Assembly (NCBI GenBank): GCA_026388535.1
Contig: JAPLJP010000026.1
Location: 1 to 64,000, forward strand
Length of the DNA stretch: 64,000 bases
Reading direction: 5' to 3'
From: Deltaproteobacteria bacterium
GTDB lineage: Bacteria; Desulfobacterota; Syntrophia; Syntrophales; Smithellaceae
Position numbers and translations under genes: made by a program
In this document: in pieces, positions 50,989 to 60,508 of the stretch
Layout: each line of letters starts with the position of its first letter
Position numbering within the stretch: the first letter of the stretch is position 1
The notes under the pieces: model-generated
The model's input: only the letters and a program-made list of their open reading frames with translations
Databases searched by the model: none
What the model was told of the DNA's origin: nothing

Positions 50989-52611
50989 TTACAGCGATTT
51001 CAACTGACTATCTGCATAGAGCTTACGAAGCTCGCGTTTGTTGAATTTGCCCACGCTGGTCTTGGGTATCTCTTTTAAGAAGATGATCTCGTCGGGTATC
51101 CAAAAGGCGGCCTTGACCTTGTCCTTGAGAAAGTCCTTAATCTCATCAGCGGACACGCTCTGTCCCGGTGTTACAACGACACAGGCCAAAGGTCTTTCCT
51201 GCCATTTGGGGTGCGGTACGCCGATAATGGCGGCCTCAATCACCTTGGGGTGTGCCATGATCAAGTTTTCCATGTCCACCGAGGATATCCATTCGCCCGC
51301 GCTCTTTACCAGGTCCTTTTTCCGGTCCACAAGCCTTACATAACCCTCTTCGTCAATAGTGCCAATGTCGCCGGTGTGGTACCATCCATCGATGAATGTT
51401 TCTTTGGAACGCTCCGGGTCCTTGTAGTACTCGTTGGCGATCCAGGGACCCCTCAGGCAGACCTCGCCCCACTCTTTGCCGTCCATTTTCACCTCGGCTC
51501 CGGAATCACCCACGATCTTCATCTCCAGCCCCAAGGCGATAATACCGATGCTCGTCTTGACGTCATAGAGCTTCTCTGCCGGCCAATCAGCCATGTAGCT
51601 CTTGGGAATTGCCGCGGTCGCGAGCGGTGTGGTTTCGGTGGAGCCGTAAGCCTGTTTAATGGGGAAGTTGTACTTCTCGTTGAGATCGATCATGAGCTGC
51701 CTCGGGATTGCTGCGCCGCCGCTTGCTATGGTCTTCAATGACGAGAAGTCATGCCATCCGCCTTTCTCAAGGTAGTCATACAGGAGCATCCAAATAGTGG
51801 GAACCCCTGCGGTGAAGGTAACTTTTTCCCCCGCAATGGTGTGGCAGAGCTTATCCATATTGATTACTTCGCGGCCGGGAAGCACCTGCTTACAGCCGGC
51901 CCCCACAGCGGCGAAAGGTCCGCACCATGCATTAGCATGGAACATAGGCACGATATGCAGGATGCAGTCCGCCTCGCTGGCGCCGAAGGTAACGGCCACA
52001 GCATAGGTGTGGAGCATGATGGCCCGGTGGGAATACACAACCCCTTTGGGGTCGCCGGTGGTGGCCGAGGTATAGCAGATCATGGCCGGGTCCCACTCAG
52101 AGAGATCTTCAGGGAAATCATACTTCTCCGGGAACTGGGCGATGAGCTCATCGTACATGATAAGGTTCTTTATGCCCGATTCCGGCTTCTTTCCTGTGTG
52201 CGACAACACCACGATGTGCTTGACGGTCTTGAGCTGGTCTTTTATCATCTCCACGAACATAAGCAGGTCCTCATCCACGAAGATGACCTGGTCTTCGGCA
52301 TGATTGATGATGTAGACGAGATGATTCATGGGCAGTCTGAAGTTAACCGTGTGAAGAATCGCCCCGGAGCACGGAACTCCGAAGTAGAGTTCCAGGTGCC
52401 GGTGGTCGTTGAGTGCAATGCTCGCCACCCTGTCGCCGCGCTTGATACCTAAAGATTTTAGCGCATGAGCGAGCTGGCATACCCTCTTGTAGTAGTCCGC
52501 ATAGGTATATCGGTGGACACTTTCGGGAAACACTGAGACGATTTCTTTTTTGGGGAAATATTTTGCAGACCTCAACAGAAACGTTTTCAGAAGCAGGGGA
52601 AAATCCATCAT
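50989..52611 (-). CDS. Fatty-acid-CoA ligase (AMP-forming)
   Basis: ICYTSATTGDPKGVVYSHRAIMLHTY; AYGSTETTPLA; GWYHTGDIGTIDEEGYVRLVDRKKDLVKSAGEWISSVDMEN. Confidence 0.95.
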   Translation of the reverse strand: MMDFPLLLKTFLLRSAKYFPKKEIVSVFPESVHRYTYADYYKRVCQLAHALKSLGIKRGDRVASIALNDHRHLELYFGVPCSGAILHTVNFRLPMNHLVYIINHAEDQVIFVDEDLLMFVEMIKDQLKTVKHIVVLSHTGKKPESGIKNLIMYDELIAQFPEKYDFPEDLSEWDPAMICYTSATTGDPKGVVYSHRAIMLHTYAVAVTFGASEADCILHIVPMFHANAWCGPFAAVGAGCKQVLPGREVINMDKLCHTIAGEKVTFTAGVPTIWMLLYDYLEKGGWHDFSSLKTIASGGAAIPRQLMIDLNEKYNFPIKQAYGSTETTPLATAAIPKSYMADWPAEKLYDVKTSIGIIALGLEMKIVGDSGAEVKMDGKEWGEVCLRGPWIANEYYKDPERSKETFIDGWYHTGDIGTIDEEGYVRLVDRKKDLVKSAGEWISSVDMENLIMAHPKVIEAAIIGVPHPKWQERPLACVVVTPGQSVSADEIKDFLKDKVKAAFWIPDEIIFLKEIPKTSVGKFNKRELRKLYADSQLKSL

Positions 52612-52813
52612 GGTGAAGACCTCCTTATGGTATTATTGTATTACACATGTTAACACATGTATTAGCACTACCGGAAAATCAAGAGTTTTTTATTCGTACA
52701 TTTTCTCGCCGTCTGCATTAGCGTTTACGGCATCGGTCTACACGTTGCGCACATCCTCCTTCGAAAGTTTTTATCAGGGAGAGTGGAACTGTTTCCCCTC
52801 TCCCTGATATTTC

Positions 52814-54676
52814 TTAAGCAAAACTCTCCGTAGCGATTTCAATCACGGAAAGATCTTCGCTCTTAATGGCCTTCGCGGCGGCATCAACCTCCGGCAGAAT
52901 GTTCTTAATGAAGAACCGTGCCCCGGAGACCTTACCGGCATAGAAAGCGGCATCATGATTATTATTGATGAATTCTTTCCAGACAACTGCATCCGAAGGT
53001 GCCACACCATTATTTTTGCTCAGGACATTCAGCTTATTTCCGGCGATACCGGCCTGCCAGAGAAGCAGCCAACCGGAAATGACCTTTCCCATCATCATCA
53101 TAAAGGGATAGGCGTGACTCACCGGTACCATGAACTTGCCCTCCCGTGCACAGTTGGAAAAGAACAGTCCCATTTCCGCCAGCGTGTTAATTGCTCCCTG
53201 GACGTCGGCGGCCAACCCCGTCAACTCCGGCTGTTCCTTATATTTGGCTACTGTGGCGTTCATCTCTCCCAAAAGGCTCATGAAGTTGGCGCCTTTCTTC
53301 ATCCCCAGTTTGCGTCCTATCAGATCCAGAGCCTGAACGCCGTTGGCGCCCTCATAGAGGGAGGCGATCTTTACGTCGCGCATGAACTGCTCTACGGGAT
53401 AGTCGGCACAGTAACCGTAACCGCCGTAGACCTGGATGGCCAGCTCAGTAACTTTAAAGCCAACATCGGAACAGTATGCCTTAATGATCGGGGTGAGGAC
53501 CTCAATCAGGCCGTGCCATTTCTCTTTTTCGGCATTATCATCCATAGTCATTTCCTTATCGAGAGCAAAAGCAGCAAAGTAAATCAGCGCCCGCATCCCT
53601 TCCACATTTGATTTCATCCATAAAAGCATGCGTCTGACATCGGGATGTTCGATTATGGCGACTTTGGGAGCGGCGTCATTACCGAAATCGGTAATGGCCG
53701 GACACTGGATGCGTTCCTTGGCGTACTGGAGAGCATGAAGATAGGCGATTGAACCACTGCCCACTCCTTGGAGGCCGGTGCCGATTCGGGCCTCGTTCAT
53801 CATCTGGAACATAACCTTGATGCCTTTTCGCTCTTCCCCAAGAAGCTCCCCGTAACACTGGCCGTTATCACCGAAGTTGATGGTGCCGGTAGGACTCCCA
53901 TGGAAACCCATCTTTTCTTCGATCTTGGCTATTTCGTAGTCGTTTCGTCTGCCCAGAGAGCCGTCGTTGTTCACGATGTATTTGGGGACGATGAAGATGG
54001 AAATGCCCCTGGTGCCGGCGGGATCACCCTCGATTCGGGCAAGAACGGGATGGATAATATTTTCGGTGAGGTCCTGATCCAAACCGGTGATGAAAGATTT
54101 GGTTCCTTGGATCAGAAAGGTGCCGTCGGGCTGACGAATCGCCTTGGTGCTGAGGTTGCCGACGTCGGTCCCGGCGTTTGGTTCGGTAAGACACATGGTT
54201 CCGCCCCACTCTCCGGAGATCATCTTCGGCAAGTATTTTTTCTTCTGATCCTCCGATCCATAGATCTCGACGAGGTGCGATGCACCCTCGGCCAGGAAAG
54301 GTAAGACCATAAAGCTAAGGTTGTGAATGAACCACTCCTTGGCGGCTACAGTTATGCAATAAGGAAGTCCCTGACCGCCGATTTCCGGGGATTTGCCCAT
54401 GGTGTTCCAGCCGCCTTCGCTGTAAAGTTTGTACAGCCGGTGAAATGCTTTTGGAACACTGATCTTCCCGTTCTTCAACTTGCACCCTTCACGGTCCGAA
54501 TCCACCAGGGTGGGGAATATCTCTTCCACGGCAAACTTTTGCGCCTCCGTCAGAATCATGTCAAACATGTCTGGAGAGAAGTCCGTGTAGGGAGACTTCT
54601 CGCAAAGCTTATCCGCCTCCAGCATTTCATAGAGCACAAATTTCTGGTCTCGTTCGTCTACAATCAAATTCGCCAT
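52814..54676 (-). CDS. Acyl-CoA dehydrogenase, long (~620 aa) subfamily
   Basis: MCLTEPNAGTDVGNLSTKA; VYGGYGYCADYPVEQFMRDVKIASLYEGANGVQALDLIGRKL. Confidence 0.94.
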   Translation of the reverse strand: MANLIVDERDQKFVLYEMLEADKLCEKSPYTDFSPDMFDMILTEAQKFAVEEIFPTLVDSDREGCKLKNGKISVPKAFHRLYKLYSEGGWNTMGKSPEIGGQGLPYCITVAAKEWFIHNLSFMVLPFLAEGASHLVEIYGSEDQKKKYLPKMISGEWGGTMCLTEPNAGTDVGNLSTKAIRQPDGTFLIQGTKSFITGLDQDLTENIIHPVLARIEGDPAGTRGISIFIVPKYIVNNDGSLGRRNDYEIAKIEEKMGFHGSPTGTINFGDNGQCYGELLGEERKGIKVMFQMMNEARIGTGLQGVGSGSIAYLHALQYAKERIQCPAITDFGNDAAPKVAIIEHPDVRRMLLWMKSNVEGMRALIYFAAFALDKEMTMDDNAEKEKWHGLIEVLTPIIKAYCSDVGFKVTELAIQVYGGYGYCADYPVEQFMRDVKIASLYEGANGVQALDLIGRKLGMKKGANFMSLLGEMNATVAKYKEQPELTGLAADVQGAINTLAEMGLFFSNCAREGKFMVPVSHAYPFMMMMGKVISGWLLLWQAGIAGNKLNVLSKNNGVAPSDAVVWKEFINNNHDAAFYAGKVSGARFFIKNILPEVDAAAKAIKSEDLSVIEIATESFA

Positions 54677-54841
54677 ATCATTTCTCCTTTAATATAATTA
54701 AGTCAGTTTTTGACGCATTCATTTTTTGTCACCGCGGCGTACTTCTCCGGGTGGATTCAGGCGAAGGCAGATATATCTGCCTTCGCTCTGCGCAATGGTT
54801 AGTCTAAGGTGTGGTCGTGGTACCCTTACGATGAAAATAAC

Positions 54842-55303
54842 TTATTTAGAAGGAAGAGCGGCAATGAAGCTGCCGGTCAGTTTGACGCCTCCCAGGCCAT
54901 CGGCGGCCTGAATGTCGCACTGTATGCGGTTTTCCGCATCTTCCACGAATTTTTTCACTACCTTACCGGTGATGGTAATTGTAGCACGGGCTTTCGTATT
55001 TTCGAAATCTGTCAGATCTGCCGGTTCTGTCATTCCGGAGAAGCGAACCTTGAAATTTTTTAAGCACTTGTTATCGATCCATTCCGTAATGGCATTGCTT
55101 GTTATCCCCATGATCAACATTCCGTGGGCAATAACCCGCTGCATGCCGAACATGGCTACAAAGGTCTCGTCGTGATGCAGGGGATTGAAGTCTCCGGAGG
55201 CACCAGCATAACGGACCAAGTGAGTTCTTGTAATGGGAGCCGATGTGAAGGCGGGCATCGTATCTCCGATATTTATATCCTCGAAGTAGATTTTTTTAGC
55301 CAT
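54842..55303 (-). CDS. MaoC-like dehydratase (catalytic hot-dog subunit)
   Basis: VRYAGASGDFNPLHHDETFV..VIAHGMLIMG. Confidence 0.9.
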   Translation of the reverse strand: MAKKIYFEDINIGDTMPAFTSAPITRTHLVRYAGASGDFNPLHHDETFVAMFGMQRVIAHGMLIMGITSNAITEWIDNKCLKNFKVRFSGMTEPADLTDFENTKARATITITGKVVKKFVEDAENRIQCDIQAADGLGGVKLTGSFIAALPSK

Positions 55304-55314
55304 AGCGTTCTCCT

Positions 55315-55788
55315 TTATCTTTCTACCAGGGTAGAGCGGGTTTTGATAACGAGCTCTCCGTGTTGATTGCGGATTTCTGTTTCAATGACGGTGAAATCCA
55401 TGAATTTACCTGGTTTGTCTTTTTTTTCTTTTTCGTACATCTCGACTACTTTAGATTTTCCTGTCATGATGTCGCCGGGATGGATTGCGCCCAGGTAATT
55501 GTATTCCTCTTCGCCGTGAAGGAGCCTAATCAGGTCGATGCCCAGAGCCTGAATGAGTGGCAAAAGTCCTCCGGCTGCCCAGAGGGGGAAACTGGTTTGA
55601 AAGGTGGGTGGTGCGATGATGTCCTTGTAGTCAGCTTTTTTCGCTGCTTCCCGGTCTACATAGAGAGGATTTATCTGATCCTTACCTTCTTTCTGAGAGA
55701 TGGCCATAGCAAACTCGGCTATCTTTCCCTTTTCCACTTCAAAGGTGTATGAGGGGAACTCCATCCCTACTTTTGATTTATCTGCCAT
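55315..55788 (-). CDS. MaoC N-terminal-like hot-dog protein (probable partner subunit)
   Basis: INPLYVDREAAKKADYKDIIAPPTFQTSFP..LHGEEEYNYLGAIHPGDIMTGKSKV. Confidence 0.85.
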   Translation of the reverse strand: MADKSKVGMEFPSYTFEVEKGKIAEFAMAISQKEGKDQINPLYVDREAAKKADYKDIIAPPTFQTSFPLWAAGGLLPLIQALGIDLIRLLHGEEEYNYLGAIHPGDIMTGKSKVVEMYEKEKKDKPGKFMDFTVIETEIRNQHGELVIKTRSTLVER

Positions 55789-55844
55789 TTTGCCCTCCTT
55801 TTCTTAATATAATGAAAAACTTTAATTATGGATTTATTTAAAAA

Positions 55845-57026
55845 TCAATTTAGAATCCCCTCTTTCTCGTAGTCCCTGATCTGTTCTTCCGTATAACCGA
55901 TTTCCAGAAGAACTTCCCGGGAGTGAGTGCCGGCGGGACAGCCCATAAAGCGATATTCCAGTTTTGTGGCGGAAAACTTGATAGGGTTCGCAATCTGTTT
56001 CAATTTTTCTCCCGAGGGGAGGGAGAACTCCACAACCATTTCCCGCGCCAAAGTATTTTCATCAGCGATCGCTTCCGCAAGAGAAAGTACTGGTTCCACA
56101 CAGGCGTCCACCTGCGAAAAAATTTCCGTCCACTGATCCCTTGTTTTTTGCAGGAATATTTCGCGGATCTCTTTTTTTACTTTTTCAAGATCAGGCGTGA
56201 TGATACCGTAGGGAAGCAAATCCTCTCGGCCTATAACGCGGCAAAAGGCGGCGAAGAACTGTGCTTCCAGGCCGCCGAAGCTTATGTATCGCCCGTCTTT
56301 TGTTTCATAGAAATCATAGAGTGAACCGCCGTTTAAAAACTCCTGTTCCCTTTGTGGTTCTGCTGCTCCGGCCAGATAGGTCGCGGCCGTCATGGCGTTG
56401 AAAGCCATAACGCCGTCGGTCATGGAGATATCAATATGCTGTCCCTTCCCCGTATCCTTACGGTGGATTACCGCCGCCAGTATACCGATAACGGAGTTGT
56501 TGGAGCCGGAGGCCACATCGGCAATTTGCATACCCGTAAGAGAAGGTCCTTTATCTTTTGTTCCGGAGTAGTCCATGAGTCCGGAACGGGCCAAATAGTT
56601 AATGTCATGACCTGCCTTGCTTTTAAGTGGTCCCGTCTGTCCGTAACCAGTGAGAGAACAGTAGATCAGGGAAGGGTTCACAGACTTCAGATCTTCATAA
56701 CCTAAACCCAGCTTGGCCATGACGCCGGGACGGAATTGCTCGATAACGATGTCGTATTTCTTTATAAGTCTGTGGACTATCTCAACAGCACTTGTCATCT
56801 TGAGGTTGAGGTTCAGGCAGCGTTTTCCCCTCCCCAGGTAGGCAAGGTTGCAGGATAAATCGCTACAGGGGAGGAAGGGCGGCAAGAAGGAAGCCATGTC
56901 GGGGTAAGAGCCGGAAAGTATACGAAGCACCTCGGCACCCATATCGGCCAGCATCATTGTTGCGTAAGGTCCGGGCAGGAGTGTTGTAAAATCCAGTATT
57001 TTTAAACCGTTCAGAGGTCCGGGCAT
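55845..57026 (-). CDS. CoA transferase family III (CaiB/BaiF)
   Basis: LKILDFTTLLPGPYATMMLADMGAEVLRI..DIVIEQFRPGVMAKLGLGYEDL..SLIYCSLTGYGQTGP. Confidence 0.95.
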   Translation of the reverse strand: MPGPLNGLKILDFTTLLPGPYATMMLADMGAEVLRILSGSYPDMASFLPPFLPCSDLSCNLAYLGRGKRCLNLNLKMTSAVEIVHRLIKKYDIVIEQFRPGVMAKLGLGYEDLKSVNPSLIYCSLTGYGQTGPLKSKAGHDINYLARSGLMDYSGTKDKGPSLTGMQIADVASGSNNSVIGILAAVIHRKDTGKGQHIDISMTDGVMAFNAMTAATYLAGAAEPQREQEFLNGGSLYDFYETKDGRYISFGGLEAQFFAAFCRVIGREDLLPYGIITPDLEKVKKEIREIFLQKTRDQWTEIFSQVDACVEPVLSLAEAIADENTLAREMVVEFSLPSGEKLKQIANPIKFSATKLEYRFMGCPAGTHSREVLLEIGYTEEQIRDYEKEGILN

Positions 57027-57038
57027 CGATAGCCTCCT

Positions 57039-58181
57039 TTATAGACCCATGAAACGGGCAGCAATCATCTTCATGATTTCATTAGTTCCGGCGAAGATCC
57101 TGGTGACCCGGATGTCTCGCCAGGCGCGGGATATGGGATATTCATCGCAGTAACCATAACCGCCATAGAGTTGGAGGCAGCGGTCGGCGACTTTGAAGGC
57201 CATATCTGTCGTCCAGTACTTGGCCATGGAGACTTCCACGACCACGTTTTTACCTTCGACATGATCCATAATGAGCTTGTCCAGGAAGGTCCGTCCCAGC
57301 TTTGCCTCGGTTGACATCTCAACGAGCTCGAACTGGGTGTGCTGGAATTTGGAAATAGGTTTCCCGAATGCCGTTCTCTCTTTGCAATACTGGATCGTCA
57401 TTGCCACCATCATCTCCGCCGCCGCCACGGCACCGATAGCGCAAATGAGTCTTTCCTGCTGAAGTTTCTCCATAAGTTTCAGGAATCCTGTTCCCTTTTG
57501 CCCCATCCTGTTTTCCTTGGGAATACGGCAGTCGGTAAAGTACATTTCCGCCGTGTCCTGGCTGTGCCATCCGATTTTTTTTATCTGCTTACCTTTCTCG
57601 AAACCGGGAGTTTTGGCATCGACTAGAAAAAGATCGACAGCGGCGTGTGGATTGGTTTCGGAAGGATCTTTAGCAGCTACAACGACGAGGTCACAGTTGA
57701 TACCGTTGCTGATAAATGTCTTCTGCCCATTTAATATTATATGATCGCCATCTTCAACGGCGGTGGTCTTCATGGAGGCTAAGTCGCTTCCCGCGTTGGG
57801 TTCCGTCATGGCCACGGCGGTGATGATGTCGCCGGAGATGCAGCCGGGAAGATATTTATGTTTATGTTCTTCGGAAGCGAAAGCGGTGATATAGGGGACA
57901 ACAATGTCGCTGTGCAGGCCGGCCGTCAGACCGGAGAAACCACTTTTCGTTGTCTCTTCAGTAACGATGACGGAATAGAGGAAATCGGCTCCCAGCCCGC
58001 CGTACTCTTCCGGTACGCTCGTACAAAGAAAACCCTGCTCGCCCATCTTCTTCCAGATGCTTCTGGGAACAATGCCCGCCTCCTCCCACTCCTCAATGTG
58101 GGGTACGACTTCCTTGTCAAGGAACTTCCTTAAAGAATCTCTGAATATCTTGTGCTCTTCCGAATAGTTGATAATCTCCAT
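57039..58181 (-). CDS. Acyl-CoA dehydrogenase
   Basis: VAMTEPNAGSDLASMKTTAVEDGDHIILNGQKTFISNG; LYGGYGYCDEYPISRAWRDIRVTRIFAGTNEIMKMIAAR. Confidence 0.96.
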   Translation of the reverse strand: MEIINYSEEHKIFRDSLRKFLDKEVVPHIEEWEEAGIVPRSIWKKMGEQGFLCTSVPEEYGGLGADFLYSVIVTEETTKSGFSGLTAGLHSDIVVPYITAFASEEHKHKYLPGCISGDIITAVAMTEPNAGSDLASMKTTAVEDGDHIILNGQKTFISNGINCDLVVVAAKDPSETNPHAAVDLFLVDAKTPGFEKGKQIKKIGWHSQDTAEMYFTDCRIPKENRMGQKGTGFLKLMEKLQQERLICAIGAVAAAEMMVAMTIQYCKERTAFGKPISKFQHTQFELVEMSTEAKLGRTFLDKLIMDHVEGKNVVVEVSMAKYWTTDMAFKVADRCLQLYGGYGYCDEYPISRAWRDIRVTRIFAGTNEIMKMIAARFMGL

Positions 58182-58350
58182 TTCCTGTTTCTCCTTTTTT
58201 AAAAGTATATTCGTTTCATTCCCAGAGACGCGATTACTTTCCAGAAAAAATCAAAAAATTGTTAATCGTGTCGGCAAGTTTCCTTTGATGAAAAATATTT
58301 ATAGATTGTTCCGGTGCTGATTCAACTTTCTTTTTGTTGCGCTTACAAAT

Positions 58351-58402
58351 AAAATATGAAACATTGTTTTAAATGTCAAGACAAAAATGAAACATTGTTT
58401 CA
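58351..58402 (-). promoter_or_regulatory. Promoter with dual palindromic operator, matching 35941-35992
   Basis: TGAAACATTGTTTCA(58388-58402); minus-strand TTGACA (58379-58374), 17 nt containing TAAAACAATGTTTCA, TATTTT (58356-58351). Confidence 0.8.
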
Positions 58403-58744
58403 ATAAAATTCAAGTATACGGAATAAAAGGTTTTTAACGCTCTCGAATGACTTGCAAACATGTGAACATACCGAACAGGGATGGTATTACAGCTACTACA
58501 GCAACATGTCGTGGGGGGTAAAAGGAAAGCAACGATACTGCTGTTTCCTTGAATCCTTGAGTCAAAGGGGGTGGTGAAGACCTTCGAGAAAAATTGGGCT
58601 AGGCTTATTCAGAAAATATACGAGATCGATCCTTATTTGTTTAATTATCAGAAATATTTATAACTCAATATATCCAATACTACAAATTATTTCGATGGCT
58701 GTTTTTCAGAATAATTTTTCTATGATTATGACCAACATGGCAAG

Positions 58745-58788
58745 AAAATACAAAAGGCAGGCTTTGAATGGCCTGCCTTTTGTATTTT
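58745..58788. terminator. Bidirectional rho-independent terminator
   Basis: AAAATACAAAAGGCAGGC-TTTGAATG-GCCTGCCTTTTGTATTTT, perfect 18-bp stem. Confidence 0.85.
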
Positions 58789-58806
58789 AAGAAATTGATA
58801 GTCTGT

Positions 58807-60273
58807 TTATTCTATATGCAATCCCACAAAGAAATTAGAACTGCCGCGTTTAACTAAAAGAATAACGCTTTTCTTATCGGCAGCTTTTTTCATTTCCGCG
58901 GTATATTGCTTCATGGATGTAACCTTTACTTTGTTTACTTGAACAATTATATCCTGCTGTTGAATGCCGACATCATCCGCCGGACTGCCCTCTTCTACGT
59001 CAGTAACTATTACGCCGGCATCATGGGAGATTCCCAACTGTTGAGCCATTTCTTTAGTTACTTCCTGAATAGTAATGCCGAAATATCCATTTGATTTCTT
59101 TGTTAGCGCTATTTCGGGCTTATCTTTACGCTCCGCGACCAAGACTTGAAAGGATATTTCCTTACCGTCGCGCAATGCTTTTATTATCGCCTTTTCACCA
59201 ACATGCAAAGAAGCGGTTGTAATAAGCAAATCATGAGTGTCTTTAATAGGCTTTCCGTTAATTTCAGTAATTATATCCCCCACTTTAATTCCAGCCTTAT
59301 CTGCTGGATCATTTTTAACAACATCGGAGACTAAAACGCCGTTCTTGTTGTTATGATTCAGATTTTTTGCTATATCATCCGTAATATTCTGGATGGAAAT
59401 ACCCAGCCATCCCCGGGTTACTTTGCCTTTGCTTTTCAGGTCAGCCAAAATACTTTTTGCCATGTTCATCGGTATGGCAAAACCTATGCCCTGTCCCTGG
59501 GCGACTATTGCCGTATTAATGCCGATAACTTTTCCTGCCATGTTGAACAATGGTCCTCCGCTGTTGCCCGGATTAATGGATGCGTCAGTCTGAATGAAAT
59601 TATCGTAAGCGCCTGCCCCGATCACACGTCCCTTGGCGCTGACAATGCCGGCGGTAACTGTTTGTTCCAGGCCGAAAGGATTGCCAATCGCGATAACCCA
59701 CTCGCCTACTCTTACTGTGTCGGAGTCGCCAATTTCCACTGTTGGCAAGCCATTGTCAGGCTTGATTTTTATTAAAGCGATATCGGTTTTGGCGTCGGTG
59801 CCTATGATTTTTGCCTCATATTCTTTGCCATCGGAGATTTTCACCAGAATTTTATCTGTATTTTCTACCACATGATTATTGGTGAATATATATCCGTCAT
59901 TGCTGATGATAAAACCTGAGCCGAGGCTTCTTTGCTTAAAATCACGCTGAGGAGTATCGCCGAAAAAACGGTTAAAGAAATCATCTCCGAAATAATCGTT
60001 AAAAGGTGATCGGCCAAAATGATTTCCCAGACTTTTCCCCTTAAATGTTTTTGTTGTGCTGATATTTACTACCGCAGGCTTAACTCGTTCAGCCAGATCG
60101 GAAAAAGAACCAGGAGTATTTCCTTCTGAAGAAATTGCTGATGCAGCCCGAATTTCCGGCGCTCCCGAAGAGATAAGAGAAGATCTTAAAACTTCCACCA
60201 AAGAGACAATAAAAAAAGCAACCAAAAACGCCATTAAAAACATAAAAAATGTTTTACGATTTTTATTTTCCAT
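58807..60273 (-). CDS. Periplasmic serine protease, DegP/HtrA family, two PDZ domains
   Basis: GSGFIISNDGYIFTNNHVV; DIALIKI; INPGNSGGPLFNMAGKVIGINTAI; N-terminal TM. Confidence 0.95.
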   Translation of the reverse strand: MENKNRKTFFMFLMAFLVAFFIVSLVEVLRSSLISSGAPEIRAASAISSEGNTPGSFSDLAERVKPAVVNISTTKTFKGKSLGNHFGRSPFNDYFGDDFFNRFFGDTPQRDFKQRSLGSGFIISNDGYIFTNNHVVENTDKILVKISDGKEYEAKIIGTDAKTDIALIKIKPDNGLPTVEIGDSDTVRVGEWVIAIGNPFGLEQTVTAGIVSAKGRVIGAGAYDNFIQTDASINPGNSGGPLFNMAGKVIGINTAIVAQGQGIGFAIPMNMAKSILADLKSKGKVTRGWLGISIQNITDDIAKNLNHNNKNGVLVSDVVKNDPADKAGIKVGDIITEINGKPIKDTHDLLITTASLHVGEKAIIKALRDGKEISFQVLVAERKDKPEIALTKKSNGYFGITIQEVTKEMAQQLGISHDAGVIVTDVEEGSPADDVGIQQQDIIVQVNKVKVTSMKQYTAEMKKAADKKSVILLVKRGSSNFFVGLHIE

Positions 60274-60508
60274 TTTAATCTAATTAACCTCCGCTATATT
60301 GATAAAAGATTATGGCTTTTCGCCACATTATAAGACTGAATTGTTTAACGTTTTTTATGTACTATAATAATCAAATTATTTTTGTCAATAAAATATTGTT
60401 TAATTTAGGTAGCTTAAAGTATTACTAATCATGAATTAAGATTCTATATCTAAATTGCGAATTGAAATTTATGTTATTAATAAATAGCAGGACACGGGAC
60501 AATAAAAA

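Noticed and set aside
51751-52452. 233-aa ORF antisense to the fatty-acid-CoA ligase
   Set aside because: Opposite strand is a complete, motif-rich ligase; this frame shows no domain.
52955-53611. 218-aa ORF antisense to the long ACAD
   Set aside because: Same reason: shadow of a conserved gene.
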